This document shows positions 1-10,199 of a DNA stretch of 64,000 nucleotides, in pieces. The notes under the pieces were generated by a model, which did no database searches, was not told where the DNA came from, and worked only from the letters and a program-made list of their open reading frames with translations. The stretch spans positions 110,934-174,933 of the forward strand of contig JAOTOM010003662.1 of assembly GCA_034440615.1 (NCBI GenBank). Direction: 5' to 3'. The position numbers and the translations under genes were made by a program. Positions within the stretch are counted from its first letter, which is position 1, and every line of letters begins with the position of its first letter. This stretch comes from Ashinkailepas kermadecensis (lineage: Eukaryota > Arthropoda > Thecostraca > Neolepadidae).

Positions 1-364
1 CTTGAAGTTGGGTAATTACTAATATACCTTAAAAGGTAATGTTCACAATAACAAAAGAAGATGGGGCATAGCCAGCTTCACCTCCCGTAACCTTCCATGC
101 ATGACATATTTTTTTTTTTTTTAAATCCAAACAATTTTGTTTCTCAAATTTCAAAAGGAAAGACCCAACATATGATAGCCTGAAATGTTTTTGAAGAAAA
201 AAATAACCTTTTTTAAACAAATTTGCCTACATTTTTATCAAACCTATCAAAGCCTAACCTAACATAACCTAACCAAACTGTACCCATTCTCTGTATGCTT
301 CACGGAGGTAAAATATGTAAATTTGTGTTTTAAGGTGTTTTATGAAATCTCGGCATTTTCATTG

Positions 365-410
365 AAATGCTTACTTTTCAGATTGTGAGCAAAATAACAC
401 CAAGAATGGG
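365..410 (+). repeat. Dispersed repeat fragment, copy 1
   Basis: Shares the block AAATGCTTACTTTTCAG followed by a GTGAGCAAAATAA-like tail with 962-1000 (same strand) and 43255-43291 (reverse complement). This is seen directly; the full element is not recognised. Confidence 0.55.
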
Positions 411-961
411 CTATGAGTTATGTAGCATAGCATAAAAATAAATGTTTAAAAAATAAAATATGCAACATAACCTAACATAACCTCCCCTTGGAAAAAAAAA
501 ATATAAAAAAGAAAACTGCAAAGAAATTTGTTCTTTGAAAAATTTCACAATTTAAAAACCTAACCAAACCTAACCTGACCTAACATTAGCTGCTTTTGAA
601 GGAAAAAAATAACTTCAATTCTTAAAAGAATCCAAAAATTTTCCAACTTCAACAACTGAACTAACCTAACCTAACAAAACCTAACTCATTTGCTTCCTTC
701 ATGGAGGAAAATGTGTATAAAAACTTGTCTTGTTGCCACCTTAAAGCATAATAATACGAGTAAAATGTGTATAAAACTTGCCTTGTTGTTAGTTTATACT
801 GCAATAATACCCAAACTTCTCAGCTATGCTGTCGACAAATCTTGCCAAGATTCTTGGCACTGCTGCTAACAGCACCACAGCAAAATTATGGGCTGGTAGG
901 TTTTTTGGAGTACCATGTTTATGAAGGTGACTTAGATGATGGAACCACTTGTTTTCTGTGC

Positions 962-1000
962 AAATGCTTACTTTTCAGGTTGTGAGCAAAATAATGCCCA
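962..1000 (+). repeat. Dispersed repeat fragment, copy 2
   Basis: Same block as at 365-410 with only a few differences, followed by a NNGCCCAAAAGGCAAC-type tail. Flanking sequence is not shared, so this is a dispersed fragment and not a tandem duplication. Confidence 0.5.
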
Positions 1001-1649
1001 AAAGGCAACATAGTATAAAATAATTGGAGGGTGTTTTATTCTTCATCCCAGGAAACATCCACTCAATTTTAGGAAATGCGTACTCTCCACTACCTAGTGT
1101 TTCTAGGGTATCCACCATATTTTGGTAAATCCCAAAATTATACCCTCCATTATTTGGTGCTTCTCAAGGTTATACACTCCATATTTTGGCTAGCCCAAAA
1201 ATTATACACTGAGTCCAAGACTGAGAAGTGAAAATCCAACACTGCCCATATCCCTCGAACAGCTAGCAAAAATTGTCATGTACATGAGAAGCATAGATGC
1301 TTGCGGACCCGAAGGGATCTGTATTAAGGTTATCAAATTTCTGTTCTTTTTTATCGGAGAAGTTCTGCTCAACATTATACATTATAAACACATGCCTGAC
1401 TACAGCTGATATCCTCCCACCCCACTTCGAAACAGTCAATAGTAACTCCCATTTACAAATCAGGACATCTTTCGGATCCCTCTAATTTTGGGCCCATCTC
1501 ATTGGTTCCGATTATCGCCAAAATCACAGAGATGGTAGTGCAGAAACAACTTTATCACTATCTGAGCTCAAACCACCTACTGGTCTAAACTCAGCACGAT
1601 TTCAGACCACACCACTCTACGGAAACCGCCCTCATCTCAGTCACGGACA

Positions 1650-1816
1650 GGGGGACGAGTGGTCTAGGGGTAAGATTCTCGTCTCGCAATCGAAAGATTG
1701 TGGGTTCGAATCTCACCTGTCGCTACTCTTCGCCCGCAACCAATCGGCGTGAGCGATTGGCGACGCGATATGACTCAACGGTTGACGTGTCGTAAAACCA
1801 ATAACCATCCAACCAA
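1650..1816 (+). mobile_element. tRNA-derived SINE with 13-bp target-site duplication
   Basis: A 167-bp insertion splits the reverse transcriptase. The flanks are perfect direct repeats TCAGTCACGGACA at 1637-1649 and 1817-1829. The head has a Pol III A box (TGGTCTAGGGG, about 1660), a T-arm GTGGG/CTCAC and a B box (GGTTCGAATCT, about 1703). The 3' tail ends in a CGTAAAACCAATAACC-like motif shared with three other fragments in this window. Removing the insert plus one target copy restores the reading frame across ISVTD, which confirms insertion into an older element. Confidence 0.9.
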
Positions 1817-2685
1817 TCAGTCACGGACAAAATACTAGCAGCAATGGACCGATCGGAAGTAGCTCTCTTTTGCATTCTGGACCTCAGTAAATCCTTGGAC
1901 GTAATAGACCACACCAAACTGCTCACTAAACTAGAACTCCATGGAATCGATACTGACTGGTTTAGGGCATATATTGGGAAGTAACACGCAGGCTGTTAGC
2001 ATTTCAGATAAACCCAGAAACAGGCATCTCTCCTCCTTTCTCCCTAAAAACATACGTGTTTTTCAAGGCTCATCACTATGTCCACTCCTCTATTGCATCT
2101 TTTCGAACGACCTCAGCTTGTACGTCCCGGTAGCACACGTCACTCAGTTGGCAGACGACACCCAGGTCCTCATGTCCGGTCCGAAATCTGATCTCCCACG
2201 TCTGATGTCAGATGGAGACCTGTCTGAGCCAACTCTACGACAACTTCCTGGATAACGGTTTGAAGGTAAACCCGACACAAACTCAGCTTCTCACGTTCGG
2301 ATCGCGTCAAAATCTTCGCAATATTACCCCGATACGAGGGTGCTTTAGGGACGCCGTGATAGATGAGAGCCATTCGTGTAGGAACCTTGGGGTGACATTT
2401 GATCGCCACATGTCGTGGGATTCCCATGTAGCTGTTGTGGTCCGCAAGTGCAATGGATTACTTCTGGCCCTGAGCCATCTGCGTCACCATCTGCCCACCA
2501 GTACCCCCTTCACTATAGTAAATAGCCTAGTTACATTCAATATCCGCTACTGCATATCTGTTTACGGGAACGGGTCAGCAGCCAACATCCACATACTAGA
2601 CATGATAATTAACTTCGCCACTAGAGTCGTGTCAGGTCTACGGATATATGATTGTAGCCGCCAAGTGAACGGCTGGTTGGATTGG

Positions 2686-3160
2686 TGTGTGTAAGAGACC
2701 TTGACCCCTCTAAGTAGCTTGGACTAAGTAGATCGACCGCCGCGCCACGTGATGTTCATGTCTAGTGCTGAACTATATTTTGTGTTACTCCGCGCGCAAC
2801 AATACTGAGTTGACGACAAGGACAGTTTTGAAGGCGTGTGTTAGTTTGCAATGGAGGCTCCGTGGGTGCAGTGATTGGTGAGGTGTGGAGCGGCAGAACC
2901 TCGGTAGGTATTCTCGCGCAGCGCGCCATGTTCACATGTGTTAGTATAGTTATATGATAATGCAGAAGACATGGACTGCACATACATGTTCGCGTGGTTG
3001 TACTTGTTTATCTTTGTTCCGTAGGCTGTTAGGCTGATTGATTGTGGTCGGTGGTGTTTTAATGTGACACGTTTTCCGGAAACCGCATCAAAACCGTGCA
3101 AACAATAAAGCATAAGCATGCGAGTTACGAATCTGCAGCCAAGGCATGGGCATCGAGATC
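2686..3160. mobile_element. Unclassified insertion inside the jockey-like element, possibly a solo LTR
   Basis: The reverse transcriptase reading stops matching after a GWLDW-like motif near 2685 and resumes near 3180-3200. The intervening sequence begins TGTGTGTAAGAGACC, resembling an LTR start, and contains an AATAAA at about 3106 near its end. I found no convincing target-site duplication and no primer-binding site, so the solo LTR reading is an inference. The exact ends are uncertain. Confidence 0.4.
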
Positions 3161-3499
3161 ACGCGACTACAATGATTGTACTTCTGATGCCCGTAACGGG
3201 TCTCCTCACCGCAGCTGATCTGCATCTATTTCGCAGCTTTACTTTGCTCCACAAGATCATTCTGATGGATGAGCCACCGCACATTGCCCGTCAAATCACT
3301 GAAAACTCTGCCATGCGAAACCGTCATACACGTGCAGACGACCACCTGCACCTGCCAGCCATACACAGAGGCGGGCCGCAGGAGATTTCACTACTCGTCT
3401 GTCTTCCACTACATATAACAAACTTCCTACTGAAACAAACACATCGAGGCTGTCTAACTTCAAGAAACATGCACTAGCTTATCTCCACGAACAACACTA

Positions 3500-5360
3500 G
3501 TCACACAAAAACTTACACAATGGATGTGTGTACACAATGAACTCACCTTTAGGCCATCGCTTTCCTATCACTTCTATAAACTACTCGCGAACATGAGGTT
3601 GAAAACTCCTTGGCACTGTCACTTTCTTGTCAGCTCCTACAACCGAACGTTAGGTATGCCAAGTATAAAAAATAATTATTTATTTAAAAAAAAAAATTTG
3701 ATGGGGAAAATGTCATTCGATGCAGAATGACCTTTCACATACATTAAGCTGTTGTTCATACCCAAAAATCATAGGCATTTCAGGGGGATGAATAAGGGAG
3801 AAATGCACCAACATGTCCCCCAAAATGACTGCCTGGACACTTCTTCGGTACACCCAAAATTTTCAAAATGGTCTCAAAATGTGTACAATGAATATTTAGG
3901 GAAATTTAGAAAGTTCCAGCTCAATAGCTCTCAGAATTTGGCAATGGCACACAAAACACACTTCAGGGGGCTTCTGAAGCCTTGATCTGAAGATCTTGAT
4001 ATGATATTTTTTTAGATATTCCTTCCAACATCATCTAATTATTGTTTTTAGGTTTGTTCGAGAAATTGTTTCATCATTGCAAAATAAATCAATGCAGAAA
4101 AGGTTTTCTTAATGAAGAAACCATTTTTTGTGTAAAGGTAATACAAGCCGATAAATACAATGGCTCTACCTACCAACTTGGTGAGAGCTCAGGGCAATTT
4201 CCTACCAGAATTTGGCCTGGTAGATCCAGTACTAGCACATTTGTATAACTGAACTGAAGGTACAAATCCTTTAACCTTATTTACCAGACTCGCCTCCAAT
4301 TTCCCATGCCTGTCTCCACCTTCCTCCAACACCGAATGAATCATTGCGGATTTGATATGGCTCTTTAACCCATGGATGCTTTGATACACAGTGCCGCTTC
4401 AGGTTTCTTCTTTCACCACTGAATTTACACACACCACCATCCTTGGATTTTTCACCACACTGGACAATCTGCCTTGAGAGCCAGTTTGAAGTTGAAGGCC
4501 TTGCTCTCTTTGCTGGCTTTTTATCCCCATGCTTTCTTGTCGAGGCTCATCTGGATCTGAGCCCACGCCAGTAGATCCAGGCATATTTGGCATGCCTAGT
4601 CTTCTCTCAGGATTATATCTCTGCAAAAATCGGCTCCTGAACGGATAGTTTAATCACCTACTACCACCTAGGTAGGTATCTGTTGCAGGAACTTGATAGG
4701 CAACTGTTACCGTGACGAGACAGACGAGACCAAACAGAACGCGTCCTTCGAAGCAAAACTCAAGCACCCAATGCGCTCGATTCTCATTGGCTCAGCAGAG
4801 AGCTTCCATCTCCGCCGGCGCTACCAAATTTGGGCCAGCAGCACATTTGCCAAGCTCACGACCAAAATTCGACAACATTCCTGAGTGTCTCATTTTGTCA
4901 CCGGTGAGACACCGGCGGTCCGGGAGACGCCGCATGCTAACGCAATGGCGCGTCGGTTTGGACGGTAAGCGTAACGTTCGCCAAGATCCTTGTCCTAATT
5001 TCCGCCAACATTCAGGCGACAAAAAGGACAAGGTGCACAAGTTTTTTTGTTCTTTTTTACTTGTTTTGCTAATTTTTATCACTTTTATAAGTGCTTTCTG
5101 AGTGAGGCGAGAGAATGAGAGTAGGTGCATAGGTAGGCATATTAACAGTGCCAGCACTGGCTTTTGTGTCTCCTCTGGGCCTCTTTCAGTTAGCAATTGT
5201 GTCACCGGAGTAAACGGCAGAACGATGACTTTTTTTACCTCTGCCCAGACTGTCCATAACAGCCACGGTATGTGGAGGGCATGTCTAGTAAAATGAATAA
5301 ATAAATAAATGTTGTCGCAAAGATAGTAAATCTCGCTCACAGGTCGGTGTCAATCCTCCT
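3500..5360. other. Intergenic DNA, no supportable gene
   Basis: No ORF here carries a recognisable domain. The longest are overlapping frames at 4712-5101 (+) and 4792-5340 (-), which have no motif and oppose each other. Around 4880-5030 the block is richer in GC and has a GACAAAAAGGACAAGG motif. A short AAATAAATAAATAAAT run lies near 5295. Confidence 0.5.
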
Positions 5361-5409
5361 GTGGATCATGCACATTATGTAAGTGGGGCCAGTTCGATAA
5401 ATCTGCCAC

Positions 5410-5624
5410 CTTCAGTTGGGAAGTTCTGGTTTGAAGGTAAGCTGAAGGTTGGCTCAGTTGTTCTCATCCGTGAGGATAACGCCCCGCGGATCAAGTGGAT
5501 CGCTTGTGTAGTCACCAAGATCTATCCTGGCAGAGACTGTACGTTAAGATCGGCGGAAGTGCGAACTTCCAAGGACCTGAGGAGGCACGCTATCCAGCAA
5601 CTGTGTGACCTTAAGGTGGTGTGA
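5410..5624 (+). mobile_element. BEL/Pao retrotransposon integrase C-terminal fragment (DUF5641-like)
   Basis: Translation gives FWFEGKLKVGSVVLIREDN, then PRIKW, ACVVTKIYPGRD and LRSAEVRTS, ending LCDLKVV and stop. The sequence K(V/I)G-VVL-REDN-PR--W followed by hPGRDG--R-h-V-T is the hallmark of the domain at the integrase C-terminus of BEL/Pao LTR retrotransposons. Only this last part of the polyprotein is present. Neither upstream integrase nor reverse transcriptase was found, so the copy is 5' truncated. No flanking LTR pair was identified. Confidence 0.8.
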
Positions 5625-6201
5625 TAGTGTGACATGGAAACACTGATATAGTGATCTAGACAGTGACACCTTGTCTTTGAGTGTCCTCATTCTTACCGTT
5701 ACCTTTCTCGCATCAGCAGTAGAAGCGTTTGTGTTTGAAGTAGATGCCTTCACTTCAAAAAGGCGAGAGAATATTGGAGATTAATTGAGGTGAGTTGTGG
5801 GTTGCATGGTGCTGCCCTCTATTGTACAAGGTATCTCAAAATGCATGGAACCCATGTCACTGCTAATTACTCTGCCAATATTAATGTTCTTGTTCGGCTT
5901 TCAGATTTGTTGAAGAGAGGAGACCATAACAACTAATAATGATCCACCAAGGAGCCACCAAGCAACGCTCCACAACGACGCCACTGGATCTTTGACCCGT
6001 CAGATGGTGAGCAGGCGAGCGCTGCTGTATGTAGTCGTCGTGGAGTCTGACTCTGAGCAAGATAGCTAACCACTGGCACACGTGGTGTCGGAAAGCCATA
6101 CGGCGCCAACGCTTACCCATTTCTTTGGTCAGCTCAGCCGGGACCTGACCGAAGAAACTGACAAAAAGATGGCTCCGCCACGGATGGTGTCGGGCTGAAG
6201 C
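5625..6201. other. Intergenic DNA, possible BEL/Pao 3' flank
   Basis: Follows directly on the integrase tail and may include its 3' LTR, but I cannot define LTR ends. No domain-bearing ORF is visible. Confidence 0.35.
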
Positions 6202-6744
6202 TTGCTACTCCTTCACGCCATGGCTCCATGCTTCTGTCGCACGACGGTGCGTAGGTACCTGACAGACTGCTGGACCACAGTAAGTACGAGAGAAACCGGC
6301 ACTCGACCAATCATAAGCCTGTGTGGGGCGCACATTTCGCACAGGCTGGCGATCGCCCTCGAAGAAAGTGGTGCGAAGCGGGAGGTGCGAGCCACGTACA
6401 TGTGGCTGTTTGGCAAAATGCAAAAGGCCACCCACCTGGAACAGCTCGACGAGCGATTCATCCAGGTGTGCCGGCTGGCTCTATCCCCGATTCCTGAGGC
6501 CCAATACACCGAGGGCTTGCCTAACGTGTGCGACAACGCTACGAGGCGACCAACTGCAGCCTCTGGGCCAACCAAGCGACCTGCCGTCTCATCACCGTCA
6601 ACCGGGCGGCCTGCCGTCTCGGCACCAACCAAGCGACCCATCGTCTCAGCGCTAACCAAGCGACCCGCCATTCTAGCGCCAATCAAGCGACGGCCACACC
6701 CGTCTATGGTGGAAAATAGTTCCAGAAGACAATACACAAGGTAA
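6202..6744 (+). pseudogene. Fragment of a transposon-type protein with a 9-aa repeat tail
   Basis: A 180-codon frame with no ATG at its start. The first 100 residues contain LLLHAMAP, YLTDCW, then IISLCGAHISHRLA and a WLFGKMQ block about 30 residues later. This HA...YL..CW...I.LC.AHI.H pattern resembles the central region of uncharacterised proteins that are multicopy in many invertebrates and probably transposase-derived; I recall the pattern but cannot name the family. From about residue 120 the frame runs into a 27-bp minisatellite that encodes TKRPAVSAP-like units and then stops. A GTAAGT donor-like site lies at about 6280. The whole is best read as a broken mobile-element gene; function is unknown. 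Confidence 0.45.
6567..6692 (+). repeat. 27-bp minisatellite, about 4.5 units
   Basis: Units read CCAACCAAGCGACCCGCCGT plus CTCAGCG with variants. The length is a multiple of three, so it stays open in several frames on both strands. Confidence 0.8.
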
Positions 6745-7095
6745 CAATATTCGCAATATATCACTGTAAGTGGCCATGAAATTGACGTCTAAACGCAATC
6801 TAACTTTCATAAATGCACCTTGCATCATATTTTATAGAGGCAGAGTGTCATAAATTGTAACTATATTATCCGCGCACACACTAGTGAGCATCCGGGCGCG
6901 CTTGTCGCGGGCGCACATTTCAGAGTTCTTGAACGACATCATGAACTTACCTGTTTTCTCTATTTACTGGAGATGCCCCCGATGTCCCCACGAAAATTGC
7001 GTCTGACGCATAACGCACTAGCCACGTCTGCATCAGTAGGTTAATGGCGGGTATAGATGACAGAAAATGTAAGTTCAAAGAGGCATTTAAAAAGG
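6745..7095. other. Intergenic DNA
   Basis: No gene or clear repeat recognised. The word TTGCGTCTGACGCATAACG near 6998 recurs as TTGCGTCTGACGCCTAACG near 28942, suggesting a shared dispersed fragment. Confidence 0.4.
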
Positions 7096-7189
7096 TTGCG
7101 TGTAAAGAAAGCATACGACCTTCAATATACCAGGAGGTGCTGAGTTGACATCAAAAGTAACGTTAAGGATTATACTTTATTGCTCAACG

Positions 7190-7212
7190 TTTCGGCCAGG
7201 GGCCATCGTCAG
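7190..7212 (-). ncRNA. Hammerhead-ribozyme-like core, inverted Penelope end
   Basis: On the minus strand CTGACGA (7212-7206) is followed by T, GGCC, a loop AGG/CCT, GGCC and GAAA (7193-7190). These are the invariant hammerhead boxes around a 4-bp helix II. It is the mirror image of 7951-7973. Confidence 0.6.
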
Positions 7213-7275
7213 GAGTGATATAAAAATGTCAAGTTTAGCAATTGAAAAAAAAACACGCGAGAAAAAAAGCGTGCA

Positions 7276-7342
7276 CGTTGATACAGGTGTGGCACGTTCT
7301 TCTACCAGCAGGGCAGTAGGGCGTGCCACACCTGTATCAACG
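7276..7342. repeat. Perfect 21-bp inverted repeat (hairpin)
   Basis: CGTTGATACAGGTGTGGCAC plus G at 7276-7296 is exactly complementary to 7322-7342, with a 25-nt loop. It lies inside the Penelope-like element just after the inverted terminal copy. Confidence 0.9.
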
Positions 7343-7412
7343 GGCTCAAAGGTAGATGCACGCGAAAAAACTTAGTTTATAAAATAACGTGCAACCGCTG
7401 TCTTGGAATATT

Positions 7413-7680
7413 TTAGGTCGGTGAAACCAAACGTAGTATCAGGGATAGGTACAATGAGCACTTGGGAGATGCCAGACTTCGAAGAGCATACACACCTTCA
7501 GGCGAACACATGATCGACAAACATTCCAACATGGAACACAGCGACACTAACACAAACTTCAAAGTAGAAATTCTAGCAACAGCCAGGGACAACGCTGATC
7601 TAAAGGTCCTCGAATCTCTACACATACGTAATCTACGGCCGCAACTAAACACGCAAACGACGTCTTGGTGTATCACTTAA
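7413..7680 (+). pseudogene. GIY-YIG endonuclease C-terminal fragment of Penelope-like element
   Basis: The readable part (about 7437-7680) gives RYNEHLGDAR, SGEHMIDKHSN, then FKVEILATARD and LKVLESLHIRNLRPQLN before the stop. An R..EH box, a later H, a V-IL box and a final K--E-LHI--L-P-LN box are the conserved second half of the Penelope GIY-YIG nuclease; the final Glu is the catalytic metal ligand in this family. The N-terminal GIY and YIG strands and the reverse transcriptase are absent. Confidence 0.85.
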
Positions 7681-7950
7681 ATTACATAAACATAAAATAT
7701 ATTTTATGTATTACGCGTTATATTGTTCTATGTCTGTATATGTGCGTGAGTGTATGTATCGATATGTATGTGGACCATCGGCTCGGGCTTCCTCAGAGGA
7801 TTCTATCTTGACATAGTTTGTTTCTGGTTTGGAGTTTCTTTAAGTGTCTGCACCACTGAGGAGGCTTTTCTGCATTCCACGTGTCTTTTGCACGCTTTTT
7901 TTCTAGCGTGCTTTTTTTCAATTGCTAAACTTGACATTTTTATATCACTC

Positions 7951-7973
7951 CTGACGATGGCCCCTGGCCGAAA
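7951..7973 (+). ncRNA. Hammerhead-ribozyme-like core at Penelope 3' end
   Basis: CTGACGA (7951-7957), T, GGCC (7959-7962), loop CCT, GGCC (7966-7969), GAAA (7970-7973). This matches the CUGANGA/helix II/GAAA core known in Penelope-like retroelements. Helix III and the cleavage site are not obvious in a single copy; such minimal motifs are thought to work best as dimers. Confidence 0.65.
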
Positions 7974-8070
7974 CGTTGAGCAATAAAGTATAATCCTTAA
8001 CGTTACTTTTGATGTCAACTCAGCACCTCCTGGTATATTGAAGGTCGTATGCTTTCTTTACACGCAATGT

Positions 8071-8425
8071 CTAAAACCCAGGAGCATCTAAGAGCCATTC
8101 TTCGTTGTATTTAAAAAGGTTCCCAGAGTTAACAATGTCAGACTCATCCCTTAATACTTCCCGCAGCGAGACAAAGGAACGTCCAAAGTGACGTCTCCGT
8201 TCGTTGACAAGCCGTGGACATGAGACTAAAATGTGTCTCACCGATATTGGTGCGGTGCACCCGGGGCAAAGCGGCGTCTCGTCACCACTCAGGAGATAAC
8301 GGTGTATCGCATAGGTACTCCTCAATAGCAGGCGACACAGACACCTCGTGGCCTTTGTTTCAGTGTGAGGATGAAACCCACTCACCAATACAGAGTTTTA
8401 CACTTTTCAAACTATTGTTTGTTAA
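8071..8425 (-). pseudogene. C-terminal zinc-knuckle end of a non-LTR retrotransposon ORF2
   Basis: Minus-strand reading: EWVSSSHTETKATRCLCRLL, YAIHRYLLSG, LCPGCTAPISVRHILVSCP, then LREVLRDE and a stop at 8071. The CxxC...HxxxxC knuckle with RHIL--CP is typical for the region after RNase H in I/jockey-type non-LTR elements. It continues the RNase H fragment at 9256-9720. The two parts are separated by an 830-bp TTAA-flanked insertion. Confidence 0.85.
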
Positions 8426-9255
8426 CTCGAGCAGTCTCGGGGGGGGGGGTTGTTAAGCACCCCCCCCCCCTAAGGTTTTCCGCGGATAGTGAAAGAACGG
8501 CGCGCTGCCGCGCGCCGAAGTTTGGCATTCCTTTTCCCACATCAATTTGGCATGTCGTTTCAAAATTGTTAGGTCAAATCATCTAGAGGCAACGAGTTAG
8601 CGAAGTTCATGTGCGGTCACCTCCAAAAACGTTCAACCAGTCGTCACGCTTCAACGGATAAATATATTTTAATGAAACTTTCAACGTGTGCTTATCTTAA
8701 GGTACACAAGAAAACGCACCCGAGGAATTTTGTATTTTTTTCCGTTTTTTATTACTTATTAGACTTGCATATTTGCCCATTAGAGTTAAAATCGAAGATT
8801 CTAGCAAAAGTAAGCATTTTGTATTAGTACAGGTTGATTTCGAACACAGTTTTTCGGTCCGCTCTTCCCATTAGAAACATAAAAATTAAAGAAAACTTTA
8901 AAACTCAAAACTTTGCAATTTCAAAAAATACAATTTTGATTTTTGGGTGGCCTAAAAATGTATGGCCCTGGGCAATTTCGTCTTCCTTTTCTGAATCCAA
9001 ATAATTTTGGTTTCTGAAATCTCTCCCAAAATAAACTCTTCAGAGGCAAAAACATGATTTAAATCGTGAAAATATAGGCCCCCATAGTGACGTCACTTTT
9101 TGGAATGGGCATTTGGCGGTGGTGTCGGGCCCTACTCGTCAAGCGCTTTCCGATGACACCTCTTTCGTTTTCGTGCGACGCTTAGTTTTGAGATTAGAGG
9201 GGGTTTTATCCCCCCCACCCCGAGACGGGGTGTGAGGATCTGACCGGAGAGAAGG
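8426..9255 (+). mobile_element. 830-bp TTAA-flanked nonautonomous element, copy 1
   Basis: Flanked by TTAA at 8422-8425 and 9256-9259. It interrupts the RNase H to zinc-knuckle reading of a minus-strand retroelement, and excision of element plus one TTAA rejoins the two parts. Near its ends are GTCTCGGGG and CCCCGAGACGGGG blocks with long G or C runs. The interior is noncoding and shares blocks with copies at 12530-13352, 25900-26480, 55730-56310 and, reversed, 61957-62783, for example CCGCGGA, GGTCACCTCCAAAAA-GTT and GATTCTAGC. TTAA duplication is characteristic of the piggyBac group; no transposase is encoded. Confidence 0.85.
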
Positions 9256-9720
9256 TTAATGAGTCCCATCTTACCTGCAACTTCCTCAAAATAAACCTTT
9301 GACAGCCAAGTAGAAGTCCCTAGCAGGAGGCAAAAGGGAACGTGTGCACGGAGCCCGTGCACCTTGCTTTGCCGCAGCATCTGCGACTTCGTTCCCACAG
9401 ATTCACACATGATTCGGAATCCAAATTAGGACAACCGTTTTCCCAGCGCAAGTCAGGGATGTAAGCCTATGTAAAATATCTTATACAAATTGGTTCGACG
9501 GATAAACCGCATTCAGAATCTTAATACTACTGAGGGAATCGGTGGAAATAATATGCAGCGTGCCATCACATGTCTCTTTAAAACTCAGTGCTTTGTCTAA
9601 GGCAACCAACTCAGATGTATAGACAGATGAGTTGCCGGAAGGGAAAACGTCCTGAGCACTGTGCCCATTACAAACGCACACCCAACACCACCCCGGTCTT
9701 GGAAAAGTCGCTTGAAGTTT
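9256..9720 (-). pseudogene. RNase H domain of a non-LTR retrotransposon
   Basis: Minus-strand reading contains NSSVYTSELVALDKAL (9630-9580), STDSLSSIKIL (9540-9510) and, after a frame change, VLIWIPNHV-ICGNEVADAAA (about 9435-9370), where the expected Gly codon of the W-P-H-GI-GNE-AD motif has become TGA. The ELxA, DS and HxxxxGNxxAD boxes are the conserved RNase H motifs in I/jockey-type elements. Frameshifts and the stop make it nonfunctional. The zinc-knuckle tail lies at 8071-8425 beyond the inserted TTAA element. Confidence 0.88.
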
Positions 9721-10199
9721 GGATTCAACTGATTATGAGAGCAATGTCAGTCAAAGGGGTCGAGGTCAGCGAAAGAAGAGGCCCAGGAGACTTTGGGATT
9801 TTGAACCCGAAGCTGTTGGGCAGCCTCAGTTAGTGGTAGGCATGGTAGCACTCAGTTCAGTATCTCGGCTGATAGTTAGTATCTCTGAAGAGCAACTTTT
9901 AAATGCACTTCCATAAGTTTGACCAGTGTCTTGCAATTCTTAAATATGTGTGAAGACCTAATGACAATTATTTGACAAGTGATCCCGAAGGCCATGGAGC
10001 CCGTTCCTCTGCTATTTTTACTTATCTTCTGCATTAGTGATTACTATTTGTAAGTCGCCCCGATTTGTCGCCTATTTGCGAAGGTGAACGGGAAACATAT
10101 TGCCCCCCGCCCGGCCAGTCACTCGCGTTCCACCCGGTACACCAGCGACTGTCAAGTTAATATAGTCTGACACTGGATTGTCTCTTTCATGTTACCAGA
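9721..10199. other. Intergenic DNA
   Basis: No gene supported. A short basic frame at 9719-9833 (GRGQRKKRPRRLWDFEPEA) is too short and isolated to call. Confidence 0.4.

Larger units (their letters stand above)
1..1230. other. AT-rich intergenic DNA with interstitial AACCT/TTAGG-like tracts
   Basis: No supportable gene. Short clusters of AACCT units occur near 246-275, 468-482, 558-585 and 660-690, often with one-base variants such as AACAT. Read on the other strand they are TTAGG-like, the arthropod telomere motif, but they are short, degenerate and interstitial. Between 1040 and 1215 there is a loose, roughly 60-bp irregular repeat containing the word ATTTTGG. Confidence 0.6.
1225..3500 (+). 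mobile_element. Jockey-like non-LTR retrotransposon, reverse transcriptase, decayed and interrupted
   Basis: Translated pieces in several frames follow the order of a jockey-superfamily reverse transcriptase: an N-terminal DACGPEG-like stretch (about 1300), HHSTETAL (about 1610), motif A-like LDLSKSLDVIDHT (about 1880-1915), motif B-like QGSSLCPLLY (about 2065), motif C LADDTQVL (about 2150-2175), then NGLKVNPTQTQLLTFGS and DRHMSW (2250-2420). A C-terminal portion resumes at about 3195 (LLHKIILMDEPPHIARQI) and ends near 3498 (NFKKHALAYLHEQH, stop). At least four frameshifts or stops break it. It is interrupted by a SINE (1650-1816) and by about 450 bp of other sequence (about 2686-3160). The motif C aspartates survive, but the element cannot be active. 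The motif order supports the superfamily; clade assignment is only approximate. Confidence 0.88.
7096..8067 (+). mobile_element. Penelope-like retroelement, 3' part with inverted terminal copies
   Basis: The outer 175-180 bp (7096-about 7275 and about 7888-8067) are near-identical inverted repeats. Both contain the CTGACGA...GAAACGTTGAG signature typical of Penelope-like element termini. Between them, on the plus strand, lies the end of a GIY-YIG endonuclease reading frame. The plus-strand order of endonuclease end, 3' UTR and hammerhead-like core is normal for Penelope-like elements. The inverted copy at the left fits the rearranged 5' ends these elements often have. The reverse transcriptase domain is missing, so the copy is dead. 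Confidence 0.85.

Noticed and set aside
1..700. True telomere
   Set aside because: AACCT tracts are short, scattered and degenerate and similar tracts recur near 42.9-43.1 kb.
1650..1725. Functional tRNA gene
   Set aside because: A and B boxes and T-arm are present, but the anticodon arm does not fold properly and the unit is a SINE with a target duplication.
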